From Syntrophaceae bacterium UBA1163 (GTDB lineage: Bacteria; Desulfobacterota; BSN033; UBA1163), in NCBI GenBank assembly GCA_002311635.1, contig DBZJ01000030.1:12222-76221 (forward strand): a stretch of DNA of 64,000 bases. The letters run 5' to 3'. The notes beneath the pieces were generated by a model. That model made no database searches, was not told the DNA's origin, and saw nothing but the letters and a program-made list of their open reading frames with translations. Position numbers and translations under genes: made by a program. Shown in pieces: positions 36,537-44,751 of the stretch; the first letter of the stretch is position 1; every line of letters starts with the position of its first letter.

Positions 36537-36923
36537 ATGGAACTGGTGGAAAGGAACCTTGATTCAGAGAAAAGGAGATATCCGAGATTTGATGTCGATT
36601 TGCCAATCAAATATAGTAGGACCAACTTATCCTTCAAGTTCGCTCGTGCCGTCAACGCGAGCGAAGGAGGATTACTTCTCCACCTTCCGGAGGAATTGGG
36701 AGTTGGCCAACAACTTCTCCTGACATTATTTTTCCCTCCTTGTCCTGATCTCAATGCCATTGAAGCAATGGTTCAGGTGGTTTGGATGGATGTTCAGCTC
36801 AGGAAGGACTGGGCGTGGGACTACCAGACAGGGGTGAGATTCATAAACATCTCTCCTGAGGATGTGACCGCCCTGAAGAACTTCTTAACGACCCCTACGC
36901 AAAAACCGCTTTGCACTGCCTGA
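36537..36923 (+). CDS. PilZ-domain protein (predicted c-di-GMP receptor)
   Basis: A single-domain PilZ protein of 128 residues from ATG 36537, which follows GGGAGG at 7 bases; an upstream TTG frame is unlikely. The c-di-GMP motif is complete: RxxxR as RRYPR (13-17) after EK, and the N/DxSxxG motif as NASEGG (40-45). The hydrophobic LLLTLFFPP and the DYQTGVRFINIS strand are typical of the PilZ barrel. It probably binds c-di-GMP in the cytoplasm and regulates a partner not encoded next to it. With the GEMM aptamer at 16312 it shows that c-di-GMP signalling operates in this organism. Confidence 0.9.
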   Translation: MELVERNLDSEKRRYPRFDVDLPIKYSRTNLSFKFARAVNASEGGLLLHLPEELGVGQQLLLTLFFPPCPDLNAIEAMVQVVWMDVQLRKDWAWDYQTGVRFINISPEDVTALKNFLTTPTQKPLCTA

Positions 36924-37094
36924 TCGCAGGGCTAAGCGAATCGACCTTATTTCGGCTCCGACCGGATCGATTTTGGCCCCCATCGAGAAAATGCTTGTTC
37001 CAGAGGAATCAATAGGGAACATTTCCTCCCCCAAAACATCTTCGAAATTTCCATCCTGAATCTAAACTGTCCAAGAATTGCCTTTTCCGAAGGT

Positions 37095-37676
37095 TTGAAG
37101 TATATTCGTTGTACCCGAAGAGACAGAGAACTGGCGAGAAGCCATCCCCTTTGCCAGTTTTATTTCCTTATGGAGTTAGAGCGCATCACCAGAACCGACA
37201 AGTCTGGAAGATCCTTTGAAATAGGGATCAGTTGTGCTGAAGATCTTCCGTCTCTTTGTGAAATGTACCGCATGTTCTCTCCTAAGCCTGCTTCCCAGGG
37301 CCTCCCCCCCGAAGACCCTGAAATCTGCCGCAGTTGGGTGAAGAAGCTTTTCGAAATAGGAGAGAATCTTCTCGCCTGGAGAGGCGATAGCGTTATAGGC
37401 CATGCTGCGCTGATTCCCGATAGGGAGGGCAGGTCGGATGAATTTGTAATTTTTGTCGATCAAGACCACAGAAACCTCGGGGTCGGCACAGAACTGACGC
37501 GGTTGACTTTGGAGAAGTCTAAGCAGCTCGGGCACGACTCAGTCTGGCTGACAGTTAGCGTAACAAACTTCATAGCCATCAAGCTCTACAAGAAGCTCGG
37601 TTTTGAATATTGCGACAGGGATAACTATGAGAGGGTAATGACGATCAAATTGAGAATGGAATCTACCAGGCATTAA
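37095..37676 (+). CDS. GNAT-family N-acetyltransferase
   Basis: A GNAT fold protein. The acetyl-CoA site is seen as FVIFVDQDHRNLGVGTELTRLTLEKSKQLG (the Q/RxxGxG/A pattern is in HRNLGVG), and the beta-bulge region as VSVTNFIAIKLYKKLGFEYCDRDNYERVM, which is close to RimI-type C-termini. The substrate cannot be told. Start uncertain: TTG 37095 has a weak AAGG site, ATG 37170 (MELERITRTDKSG) gives a 168-residue protein of more usual GNAT length but has no visible site. It stands alone on the plus strand after the PilZ gene. Confidence 0.85.
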   Translation: MKYIRCTRRDRELARSHPLCQFYFLMELERITRTDKSGRSFEIGISCAEDLPSLCEMYRMFSPKPASQGLPPEDPEICRSWVKKLFEIGENLLAWRGDSVIGHAALIPDREGRSDEFVIFVDQDHRNLGVGTELTRLTLEKSKQLGHDSVWLTVSVTNFIAIKLYKKLGFEYCDRDNYERVMTIKLRMESTRH

Positions 37677-37690
37677 AGTCCTTTCGCTGG

Positions 37691-37738
37691 CCCCTCACCC
37701 ATCCCTCTCTCCACCCGGAAGAAGGACGGGGTGAGGGG
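37691..37738. repeat. Palindromic repeat CCCCTCACCC...GGGGTGAGGGG
   Basis: CCCCTCACCC (37691-37700) faces GGGGTGAGGGG (37728-37738) with an inner CTCTCC/GGAAGAAGGAC part. This is the widespread CCCTCACCC REP-like palindrome; it lies between the convergent acetyltransferase and YHS genes and may stop transcription from both. Confidence 0.6.
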
Positions 37739-37764
37739 AAATTTAAAATATTTTTATTTAAGGG

Positions 37765-37917
37765 TTAGCCTCTCTTTTTAAGGAATTTAACCGGAGCCTT
37801 CGTAAATTCATCCTTGCATGACGTTCCACAAAAGTAGTAGGTTTGCCTTTTGTAATTGTAAGACGCTCCTGCATTCATCTCGTCAATGTTTGAGCCACAA
37901 ACAAGGTCAGTTACCAT
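37765..37917 (-). CDS. YHS-domain small protein, 50 aa
   Basis: A 50-residue protein below the usual length cut-offs. It begins MVTDLVCGSNIDEMNAG and contains YKRQTYYFCGTSCKDEFTKAP, matching the YHS domain pattern (DPVCGM.V...YYFCS..CK..F...P). The conserved CG and CxxxC cysteines, Cys7, Cys30 and Cys34, are in place and suggest metal binding, as in YHS domains linked to copper or heavy-metal ATPases. CAGGAGGTGG gives a strong ribosome binding site before ATG 37917. It is a single gene; no transporter lies beside it. Confidence 0.88.
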   Translation of the reverse strand: MVTDLVCGSNIDEMNAGASYNYKRQTYYFCGTSCKDEFTKAPVKFLKKRG

Positions 37918-38036
37918 GGTATCCACCTCCTGTTTGTTAAAATTCGCTATCTTTCAGTTCAAATATGGCCACGGTTCAGCAAGAAATCAACTTAACCCTT
38001 CCCTTTCTCCCCTGCCTGCCGGAGATTGTATCGCAA

Positions 38037-38129
38037 TGTCATTGCGAGGGAGTGAAACGACCGAAGCAATCTCACAAGGCGTTGGAAATAAAGAGATTGC
38101 CACGCTCTCTGCGTTTGCTCGCAATGACA
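38037..38129. repeat. REP-like palindrome (TGTCATTGCGAG family)
   Basis: TGTCATTGCGAG (38037-38048) and CTCGCAATGACA (38118-38129) are perfect inverted arms around inner AGCAATCTC/GAGATTGC pairs. It is a typical dispersed proteobacterial repeat, here in the leader of the radical SAM gene. Confidence 0.75.
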
Positions 38130-38227
38130 AAAAAGGGATTATGACACAGAATCCTGGGGACAGGGGCTGGGGATGATGGAGAATCGGCCCGTAGCTAATA
38201 AAATCTCTGAGATGGCCGGCTAAGCCC

Positions 38228-39895
38228 ATGAAAATCCTCCTCATTCAGCCCCCCATTCACGATTTCTACCGGACCTCTATCCGGACGCAGCCGATCGGGC
38301 TGGCTTATCTGGCTGCCTCACTAAGAAAGCACGGCCACGAGGTGAAGATCCTCGATTGTCAAACAGAGAAGAGAAAGTCGATTCCCATTCCTGGAGAACT
38401 TTCCTATCTTAAAGATTTCTATCCTTTCGACGATCGAAGCCCTTTCAAACTCTATTCCGGCTACTACCATTTTGGGATGGAATGGGAAGAGATCGGGCAG
38501 AAAATCAGAGGTTCGAAGGCAGATGTTTTCGGGATCTCCTCTTCCTTTACCCCGTATCATGGTGAGGCGCTGGAGATTGCCAGGATCATCAAGCGATGGG
38601 ATAGAAAAAAGGCCATCGTTATGGGAGGAGCTCACGTCAGTTGCGATCCTGAAGGTGTTCTACAGAGCCCTTTTGTTGACTATGTGATCTTAGGAGAAGG
38701 AGAAGGCCGTTTTCCCGTTCTTTTGGAGCAGATTAGGAAGGGAAAAGTGGAGGATATTGGAAAGATAGATGGGATCGGATATCGAATAAACGGGGAAATA
38801 CAGATTAATCCTCCTCAAACTTTTATAAAGGATCTGGATTCGGTCCCTCATCCTGCGAGGGAACTGCTCGACCTGGATCGATATCGGATGAGAAGGAAAC
38901 GATCCACGATGATCATCACCAGCAGGGGCTGCCCACATGGGTGCGCGTACTGCTCGGCTCATCTTGTCATGGGCGCTTCTTTTAGGGCTCGAACTCCAGA
39001 GGCAATCGTTCAGGAGATGGCGGAGTGTAAAGATCAATACGGGATCGGGATGTTTGATATTGAAGACGACAATTTCACCTTTGATCAAGAGCGGGCGAAG
39101 CGATTAATGAATCTCATTATCGAAACATTTGGAGAAGAGAAGATTGAACTTTCTGCGATGAATGGTGTCTCTTTTGCTTCTCTGAATGGAGAGCTTCTTG
39201 GGTTAATGAAAAGGGCGGGGTTTAAAACAATCAACCTATCCTGCGTCAGCACAGATCCTGCGACGAAAGAGAGGATGGGAAGGCCCAAGGCAAGGACTGC
39301 GTTTAATGAGATCCTGGAAGAGGCGGAAAGGGTTGGCCTTAGCGTGATTGCCTACGCCATCCTCGGAATGCCCGACCAAACCATCGAGGAGATGGTGGAC
39401 ACATTGATCTACCTGATGGGGAAGAGGGGCCTCATCGGCCCAAGTGTCTATTACCCTACGCCCGGGACTCCTCTTTTTGAGAGATGTAAACGAGACGACC
39501 TTCTGCCTCCCCACCGATGCCAGTGGCGCTCAAGCGCCTTTCCCATCGAAACAAAGGAATTTAGTCGTATCGATCTGCTCACCCTTTTTCGTCTGTCAAG
39601 AGTCATCAATTTTATCAAAGGAAAGATGGACGGAAAAGAATTAGAAGAGGGATTGACGTGGAAAGGACTCTGTCGAGTGTTAGAAAAAAAGGTTGAGGTT
39701 AAGGATGAGGCTATGATTTGGGTCGATTTACTTCTGCTGTTTGAAAGTGATAGGTCTTTCTTCGGCCTGAGAAGGGATTCTGGGGGAAGAATATCCATCT
39801 CAAAGGTGGAGAGCTCGAGAAAGGTCCTGGACTGTTTCTTCGAGAAGGCATGGCAAAAGCTCATCCTGAAAAGTCGCTCTTCTGTTGTCTCATGA
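38228..39895 (+). CDS. B12-binding-domain radical SAM protein
   Basis: A 555-residue BchE/TsrM-like class B radical SAM protein. The N-terminal cobalamin-binding-like domain shows PIGLAYLAASLRKHGHEVKILD and ADVFGISSSFTPY...VMGGAHVS. The radical SAM core begins with the CxxxCxxC cluster in TSRGCPHGCAYCSA (Cys235, 239, 242), followed by FDIEDDNFTFD (SAM-binding) and MKRAGFKTINLSCVS. The C-terminal part is mostly helical and unrecognised. The DxHxxG cobalamin motif is not evident, so whether B12 is bound is uncertain. Substrate unknown; related proteins methylate unactivated carbons or act in lipid or hopanoid modification. It stands alone. Confidence 0.88.
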   Translation: MKILLIQPPIHDFYRTSIRTQPIGLAYLAASLRKHGHEVKILDCQTEKRKSIPIPGELSYLKDFYPFDDRSPFKLYSGYYHFGMEWEEIGQKIRGSKADVFGISSSFTPYHGEALEIARIIKRWDRKKAIVMGGAHVSCDPEGVLQSPFVDYVILGEGEGRFPVLLEQIRKGKVEDIGKIDGIGYRINGEIQINPPQTFIKDLDSVPHPARELLDLDRYRMRRKRSTMIITSRGCPHGCAYCSAHLVMGASFRARTPEAIVQEMAECKDQYGIGMFDIEDDNFTFDQERAKRLMNLIIETFGEEKIELSAMNGVSFASLNGELLGLMKRAGFKTINLSCVSTDPATKERMGRPKARTAFNEILEEAERVGLSVIAYAILGMPDQTIEEMVDTLIYLMGKRGLIGPSVYYPTPGTPLFERCKRDDLLPPHRCQWRSSAFPIETKEFSRIDLLTLFRLSRVINFIKGKMDGKELEEGLTWKGLCRVLEKKVEVKDEAMIWVDLLLLFESDRSFFGLRRDSGGRISISKVESSRKVLDCFFEKAWQKLILKSRSSVVS

Positions 39896-39973
39896 AGCTT
39901 GCTTCACCACATTTCACCCGGAGGTTGGCGACCCAATGATTCGGAGTTACGAGTTTTTTTGTTCCGATGTTTC

Positions 39974-40444
39974 CTACACATCGACTTTTCTATCCAGATA
40001 CCCGGAATAATCTCTTATCAAGGGGGAGTATCCTTTTTCCATTAATTGCGAAGAGATCAAGAAATCTGCCGTGGATCGATTACATGCAGTGGGAATGTTA
40101 TAGAGCACGGATATTCTTAGCAGAGCCTTTACGTCTACATCATGAGGATGCGGTTGCATGGGATCCCAGAAGAAAATCAGAACATCGATATTCCCGTCCG
40201 CGATCATTGCGCCGAGTTGTTGATCCCCACCAAACGGTCCAGATTTCAGCCTAATGATGTTATTTCTTAGAGGATGTTCTTGATCTGTCCTTTCCGCTAA
40301 AGCCTCTTCGACTAACCTACCCGTTGTTCCTGTGCATATCAGTTGATGGTTTAACAAGAGCTTCCAGTTCCAATTCACCCATTCCACTAAATCCTTTTTT
40401 AAGTTATCGTGCGCAACCAGTGCAATCCGTTTTGTGCCTTCCAT
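39974..40444 (-). CDS. mgsA: Methylglyoxal synthase MgsA
   Basis: Converts dihydroxyacetone phosphate to methylglyoxal and phosphate, a bypass of lower glycolysis used under phosphate limitation. From ATG 40444 (GGAGGT upstream) it has 156 residues with all family motifs: IALVAHDNLKKDLVEW, ICTGTTGRL, KSGPFGGDQQLGAMI with the catalytic Asp74, and DVLIFFWDPMQPHPHDVDVKALLRIS with the conserved HPHD. It is followed by NIPTACNRSTADFLI. The frame upstream to 40495 is not needed. It is third in a minus-strand group with a KOW-like paralogue and an RRM protein. Confidence 0.95.
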   Translation of the reverse strand: MEGTKRIALVAHDNLKKDLVEWVNWNWKLLLNHQLICTGTTGRLVEEALAERTDQEHPLRNNIIRLKSGPFGGDQQLGAMIADGNIDVLIFFWDPMQPHPHDVDVKALLRISVLYNIPTACNRSTADFLISSQLMEKGYSPLIRDYSGYLDRKVDV

Positions 40445-40554
40445 GAGACCTCCGTTTTTGAGTGAAGGATAACGCCTTCCGACTTCATTAGACACTCAAA
40501 GTCAGCTTTACGGCCACTCTTAATTAAAAAGAAAAAAGCTATGGTGGAAAGAGA

Positions 40555-40755
40555 TCATAATGTCTCTATGCATACTCTGACGGCTCGGATGTCCTCCATT
40601 TTCTCATAAAATAAGTTTAAATTCTCAACCTCCGTTAAAATTTGGCTTTGACCATCTTCCGATTGGAGGACAGCCATACCCTTCGTAATTTTCTTAACCT
40701 TATAGTATTTGCCATTGAAGAGATTTTTTACTGTATCCCCATCTTTTGTTTTCAT
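40555..40755 (-). CDS. Small KOW/SH3-like protein, 66 aa, paralogue of 15968-16192
   Basis: A 66-residue protein: MKTKDGDTVKNLFNGKYYKVKKITKG then VLQSEDGQSQI and LNLFYEKMED. It aligns with the 74-residue protein at 15968 over GDxxK-G-YKVKK-L-E-LxxxYxKxE. The length, basic loops and strand-turn pattern suggest a small beta-barrel; function unknown. AAAGGAGG precedes ATG 40755. Unlike its paralogue it has no riboswitch; it lies between an RRM-domain gene and mgsA on the same strand, 56 bases downstream of the former. Confidence 0.78.
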   Translation of the reverse strand: MKTKDGDTVKNLFNGKYYKVKKITKGMAVLQSEDGQSQILTEVENLNLFYEKMEDIRAVRVCIETL

Positions 40756-40811
40756 GGTGGTTCCTCCTTTTATCCCCTTTCGGCCACACTTTCATAAGTC
40801 AACCTTTCCAA

Positions 40812-41066
40812 TCAATTTTCGGATGATCCATAGAGAATCATCCGCCGGCCAAGGAGGGCCTTTCTATTCAGGTCCCTGATTGCCGCTCGCGCCTCAGCCT
40901 GGTCAGGCATTTCTACGAACGCAAATCTTCGTAACTGACCATTCTCTGTGTCCTTCAGGTTTGTTGACGAGATTATGGCAAAGCTCACCTGACCGAAAAC
41001 TTCGAAAGTCTGGCGAAAAAGATCCTCTGATACAACGGGGGACAGATTCCAAACATAAATCAGCAT
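40812..41066 (-). CDS. RRM-domain RNA-binding protein
   Basis: An 84-residue single RNA-recognition-motif protein of the bacterial glycine-rich/Rbp type. RNP2 is LIYVWNLSP at residues 2-10; RNP1 is RRFAFVEM near 46-53, with the key aromatic Phe residues. AIRDLNRKALLGRRMILYG completes the fold. It binds RNA, probably as a chaperone for cold or stress; the target is unknown. AGGAGAAAGTC precedes ATG 41066. The RNP1 lysine/Gly positions are altered (RRFAFVEM instead of KGFGFVEM). Confidence 0.92.
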   Translation of the reverse strand: MLIYVWNLSPVVSEDLFRQTFEVFGQVSFAIISSTNLKDTENGQLRRFAFVEMPDQAEARAAIRDLNRKALLGRRMILYGSSEN

Positions 41067-41201
41067 GACTTTCTCCTTATCTCCGCTAAGGAGCGGTTGA
41101 TTCTGAAATCAACGCCCTTTGTGTGGGCTATCTGAGCCGCTGCCCGATGACCAAATTGCAATCGATGAAAGTTAATGAGGAATTGGGACAAATGTGTCTT
41201 C

Positions 41202-41507
41202 TCAACAACGAAGAACGACGATTCTTTGACGGAGAGAAAGCACTTGGGAAAACAAATAGGAGGAGTGCTCGAAGCGAATGCCACCCAAGAGGAACATAAT
41301 GAACAAGGCACTTGCTCCATATCCCTTCAATTCCTTCTCATTATCAAGCAGCCCCTCTTTTTGATCCGGATTCTCAAAGCTGAGATCAGAAGAAACGAAT
41401 TTTGTTTGTAACGGCCAGGTGCAATGAAGATAAGCGGGAAGTGCCAGAATAAAGAGAGAAATTGCTATAACCGGAAGAATTTGTATCCTTTTAAATCTGC
41501 TCTTCAT
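41202..41507 (-). CDS. Hypothetical secreted or membrane-anchored protein, 101 aa
   Basis: A frame with an N-terminal membrane or signal segment (RIQILPVIAISLFILALPAYL) followed by an HC pair, a charged stretch (DLSFENPDQKEGLLDNEKEL) and a second hydrophobic segment (GASALFIMFLLGGI). Composition and codon use look protein-coding, but no good ribosome binding site precedes ATG 41507 and no family is recognised. It lies upstream of the RRM gene. Confidence 0.5.
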   Translation of the reverse strand: MKSRFKRIQILPVIAISLFILALPAYLHCTWPLQTKFVSSDLSFENPDQKEGLLDNEKELKGYGASALFIMFLLGGIRFEHSSYLFSQVLSLRQRIVVLRC

Positions 41508-41743
41508 CTTAATCTTAAAATTCCCGATGGTTATGCTTGGCTAATCAGGTTGATTAAGTAGAATGAAAGGAATCCCTGGCTAAATAACTTATCAGAAGAA
41601 TATTACAGAAGCATTAAAATTGGATTAAACTTTCTTAACATGATAGGTCAAACGGTGAAGAAACCATTGAATTTCATCGCGGAACATTATCTCCGATACA
41701 AACGATCCGGATTTTTAGGATAATCAACCTCTTCACTGGGCGA

Positions 41744-42349
41744 TCATTTTTGAGCTAAAGTGATAAGAACGAATCGCATTCCCAACCTTTGCTGCTGCCG
41801 AACGGTGAGACCGGCACTTATCATTAGCGCTCGAATCTCCTCACGGCTCTTGACCCTCTCACCAAATAGTCTGGCAAGCAATATCAGATTATGATCCGCC
41901 AAACAGAAAAATCCTCCGGGACGAAGTACCCTGACAATCTCTTGAAGGCCTTTCTTCTGGTTGGCCCAATGATGGAACGATAAGCTGCTTAAAACAATAT
42001 CGGCGGTTTGGCCAGGAAATGGAAGTGACTCAGCCGGTGCAAGTCTAAAAATGGCATTTGGATTAAGCCGAGTGGCTTCTGCAACCATCTTTTCGGCAGG
42101 ATCGACGCCAAGTAACTGCGCCTCTGGCCAACAGGCAGAGGCGGCTCGTAAGAGGCGACCCGTTCCGCAGCCAACATCAATAATACAGCTCAGCGCATCT
42201 TTTGGTCCTTCACGCACAAGAAGATCAAGCATTTTCGAGTGAACCGGTCCAAAATACAATCTCTGTAAGATCGATTGATCGTAGGTTGCTGCCCACCTGT
42301 CGAATCGTTTTACATCAAAGTTGGTTGTTGAAGACACAATTTTTTCCAT
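41744..42349 (-). CDS. Class I SAM-dependent methyltransferase
   Basis: A 201-residue Methyltransf_11-type enzyme. SAM motif I is IIDVGCGTGRLLRAASACWPEA, with the acidic strand QLLGVDPAEKMV; motif IV region DIVLSSLSFHHWANQKKGL and EIVRVLRPGGFFCLAD follow. This layout is shared with UbiE/arsenite-methyltransferase-like proteins, but no extra Cys set is present, so the substrate is unknown. ATG 42349 lacks a clear ribosome binding site. Confidence 0.88.
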   Translation of the reverse strand: MEKIVSSTTNFDVKRFDRWAATYDQSILQRLYFGPVHSKMLDLLVREGPKDALSCIIDVGCGTGRLLRAASACWPEAQLLGVDPAEKMVAEATRLNPNAIFRLAPAESLPFPGQTADIVLSSLSFHHWANQKKGLQEIVRVLRPGGFFCLADHNLILLARLFGERVKSREEIRALMISAGLTVRQQQRLGMRFVLITLAQK

Positions 42350-42555
42350 AGGTTATATTGAGAAAATTGGGATCAAATCTTTACGATTGGAGCGTTGCGA
42401 ACCAGTAATTCAAAAGAGGATCCCTGATTCAATTCCGCCGTAGACATTGCACCTGCAAATGTTGAAATTAATATAGGTCCTAAGTTGATGATTACCGGTC
42501 GAAGAAGAGGATAACGTTGTGCGTCGTCGCGCAACAGTAGCTACCGTTGTTTAAT

Positions 42556-43560
42556 TTAGCCGCTCCGCTTCCCCCCAGATATTAACCTACATGTAATGCC
42601 TACAAATATTATTAGGTATAGAAACAGAGCTACATAGTCAAAATAGGCTAAAAATGTCTTTGTATCGCTCAAAAGAATACTTCGAATCCCCCAGACAGCA
42701 ATGACAAACCCAGGCATCGAAATTGCTATACTCTTGAGAGGCTGTTTGAAGCCAATGTAAAATGCTATAGCCAAAGCAAAGGCCCCAAGAACAACTGTCA
42801 TAAACCGTATGTAGTAGGGCCTTACTATCATTAGGGCAAACAAGTCCTTTCGGTTATTTATCTGTCTCAAATCTTTATCGTCAACTTGAGGAAGTAACCG
42901 TTTCGTCCAGTTAAAGGCTGCTTTAATTTGATCGAGCTCTCTCTTTGTTGCTGATCTAATAAACAACCCATTTATAGAATTAATTATACCGACTGATTCT
43001 CCATAGTCCTCAGTCTCTAAATATTTTTTCACGTCTCCTTGTATAAAATAGGCAGGGCACTTAATAGCACCCATAATGAAGTATTTGTCAAACGGGTAAA
43101 TCTCAGGGTTCCCAATAGCCTGTATGGTAATCTCTTTGGGCGGGGGGATGGCCGTCTTAAAGGGTCCCAATTGGGCGACAAACTTTTGGGAGATAATAGG
43201 AATACCAATAGCATAAGGAACACTCAAATCGTCGTAAACCAGAGGGCCATAATGTAAATAATTTTTCAAATACATTTTTGGGGCCAATACCCCTTTAGTA
43301 ATGCTTAAAGTGCAATTAAATTTTTGATCTTCTGGATTGAAAGATTTCAGTTGAATTGCATAATGAATCCCTGTTGGAAACCCTCGAAGAAGCATTTGCC
43401 CTTCTTTGAGCCGAGAATCTTTGTTTATTGACCAACAGAATAGAAAAATAATTAGTAGCACAAACAAGAGTGCGGAAATCTTTCTAGGTTTTTTCCAGTC
43501 ACATACTTTGCTAAGATTTATTCTTAACTTCATACCTCTTTTTCTCAAAACATTTCCCAC
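42556..43560 (-). CDS. Membrane protein resembling DUF4436, 334 aa
   Basis: One N-terminal helix (ISALLFVLLIIFLFCWSI), an approximately 200-residue non-cytoplasmic domain, and three C-terminal helices (YYIRFMTVVLGAFALAIAFYIGF; SIAISMPGFVIAVWGIRSILL; FDYVALFLYLIIFVGITCRLI). The domain contains NPEIYPFDKYFIMGAI, which with the overall layout recalls DUF4436; I hold this family call loosely. The DNA is visibly more AT-rich than its neighbours, so it may be acquired. Start at GTG 43560 or ATG 43533 (MKLRINLSK) cannot be decided; neither has a well-spaced site. Confidence 0.65.
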   Translation of the reverse strand: MGNVLRKRGMKLRINLSKVCDWKKPRKISALLFVLLIIFLFCWSINKDSRLKEGQMLLRGFPTGIHYAIQLKSFNPEDQKFNCTLSITKGVLAPKMYLKNYLHYGPLVYDDLSVPYAIGIPIISQKFVAQLGPFKTAIPPPKEITIQAIGNPEIYPFDKYFIMGAIKCPAYFIQGDVKKYLETEDYGESVGIINSINGLFIRSATKRELDQIKAAFNWTKRLLPQVDDKDLRQINNRKDLFALMIVRPYYIRFMTVVLGAFALAIAFYIGFKQPLKSIAISMPGFVIAVWGIRSILLSDTKTFLAYFDYVALFLYLIIFVGITCRLISGGKRSG

Positions 43561-43883
43561 CTAATTTCGTATTGTCCCTTCCTAGTCATTTTTATCCAAT
43601 TGTTCAGCTCCTTGGATTAGGCGGTCATCATCAATTACGGTAAATAATACACATTTTTATAACTTTTTGAAAGTGTGAAGTACTTCTTATTCATCTTCCC
43701 TTAGTTTTGCGGAGGGTTTTGAAAAATTCTGGGCACACGGGATAACCTGGGCTCCGGATCTTATAGATATTTTCCCATACTCAGTCATAATCACCTATCT
43801 GATATCGAGCATTTGAACATTATCGTAATCTGGTAAGAACTTTCCTTTGAGAATTTCTCCTATATGGGTAATAATCCGGTCGT
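43561..43883. other. Intergenic region without a recognisable element
   Basis: An AT-rich divergent gap between the DUF4436-like gene and the histidine phosphatase gene. No repeat, riboswitch or strong promoter pair is visible. Confidence 0.4.
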
Positions 43884-44522
43884 ATGACTTCCATCTACCT
43901 TGTCCGTCATGGACAAACTGCGTGGAATAAGGAGGAGATCTTTCGCGGAAGAACGGATGTTCCCCTCGATGAGACCGGTCTGAAACAAGCAGAGCTCGTG
44001 GGGGAATATTTTAGGGAGATAAAGATCCATGCGATTTACTCAAGCACTCTCTCAAGAGCTTGGGAGACAGCCCGGAAGATTGCCCAATTTAACGACCTGA
44101 AGGTTCAACCCCTTCCAGGAATCATCGATATGAGCTTTGGAAAGTGGGAGGGACGTCCGCATCAAGAGATTCGGGAAAAAGACAGCAAGACCTATCGCCA
44201 ATGGGTGGAAAAACCCCATCTGGTTAGACTTCCAGGTGGAGAAAGTTTAGACGATGTCAGAGTGAGAGCGATGGCTGCTTTGGAAGAGGTGATCCGAAAG
44301 CATCCTGAAAAAACCCTTGTCCTCGTTTCTCATCGGGTCATTTGCAAAGTTCTGATTTGTGCCATCCTTAGTCTGGACAATTCCCATTTCTGGCAGATCA
44401 CTCAGGATACGACGGCCATTAACCTGATTCAATACAGGAAAGGAAAATACATTCTATCGCTGATGAACGAGACGTGTCATCTCAAACCCTTGAAAGGGCA
44501 AACGCGGAAAGTTGACTTTTGA
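43884..44522 (+). CDS. Histidine phosphatase (phosphoglycerate mutase-like)
   Basis: A 212-residue branch-1 histidine phosphatase. The phosphohistidine motif is LVRHGQTAWN (His9). IYSSTLSRAWETA gives the second Arg, DMSFGKWEG the family Glu region, GGESLDDV the next loop and LVLVSHRVICKVL the second catalytic His. It is of the CobC/GpmB/PhoE type: phosphatase or cofactor-independent mutase activity, substrate unknown. No ribosome binding site stands out before ATG 43884. It is a single plus-strand gene; a CTGAAC-type repeat follows. Confidence 0.88.
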   Translation: MTSIYLVRHGQTAWNKEEIFRGRTDVPLDETGLKQAELVGEYFREIKIHAIYSSTLSRAWETARKIAQFNDLKVQPLPGIIDMSFGKWEGRPHQEIREKDSKTYRQWVEKPHLVRLPGGESLDDVRVRAMAALEEVIRKHPEKTLVLVSHRVICKVLICAILSLDNSHFWQITQDTTAINLIQYRKGKYILSLMNETCHLKPLKGQTRKVDF

Positions 44523-44556
44523 TAAGCTCCTGAAAAAGGAACAAGTAACCCAAATC

Positions 44557-44625
44557 GTCATGCTGAATTCATTTCAGCATCTCGTCGAATCATACAAGAG
44601 ACCCTGAACCAAGTTCAGGGTGACA
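44557..44625. repeat. REP-like palindrome (GTCATGCTGAA...TTCAGGGTGAC family)
   Basis: CGTCATGCTGAATTCATTTCAGCAT is followed by GAGACCCTGAACCAAGTTCAGGGTGAC: two hairpins (ATGCTGAA/TTCAGCAT and CCCTGAAC/GTTCAGGG) bounded by GTCA/TGAC. It lies between the phosphatase gene and the por unit. Confidence 0.7.
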
Positions 44626-44709
44626 AAAAGGTGTGTGTTCAGTACCCTCTGATAATATGTTGAGATAAATTTTATAATCCGTCTGCAAATTTTCGTTCGA
44701 AATTTAAGT

Positions 44710-44741
44710 TACGGACACGGATCACGGACACGGACACGTTG
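44710..44741. repeat. Word repeat (ACGGACACGG type)
   Basis: ACGGACACGGATCACGGACACGGACACG is a short tandem array directly upstream of porG, one of the word-repeat islands of this window. Confidence 0.6.
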
Positions 44742-44751
44742 GTTGAAGGGA

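Noticed and set aside
38037-38129. Riboswitch or CRISPR-like array upstream of the radical SAM gene
   Set aside because: The palindrome matches the widespread TGTCATTGCGAG dispersed repeat, with single inverted arms and no spacer-repeat periodicity.
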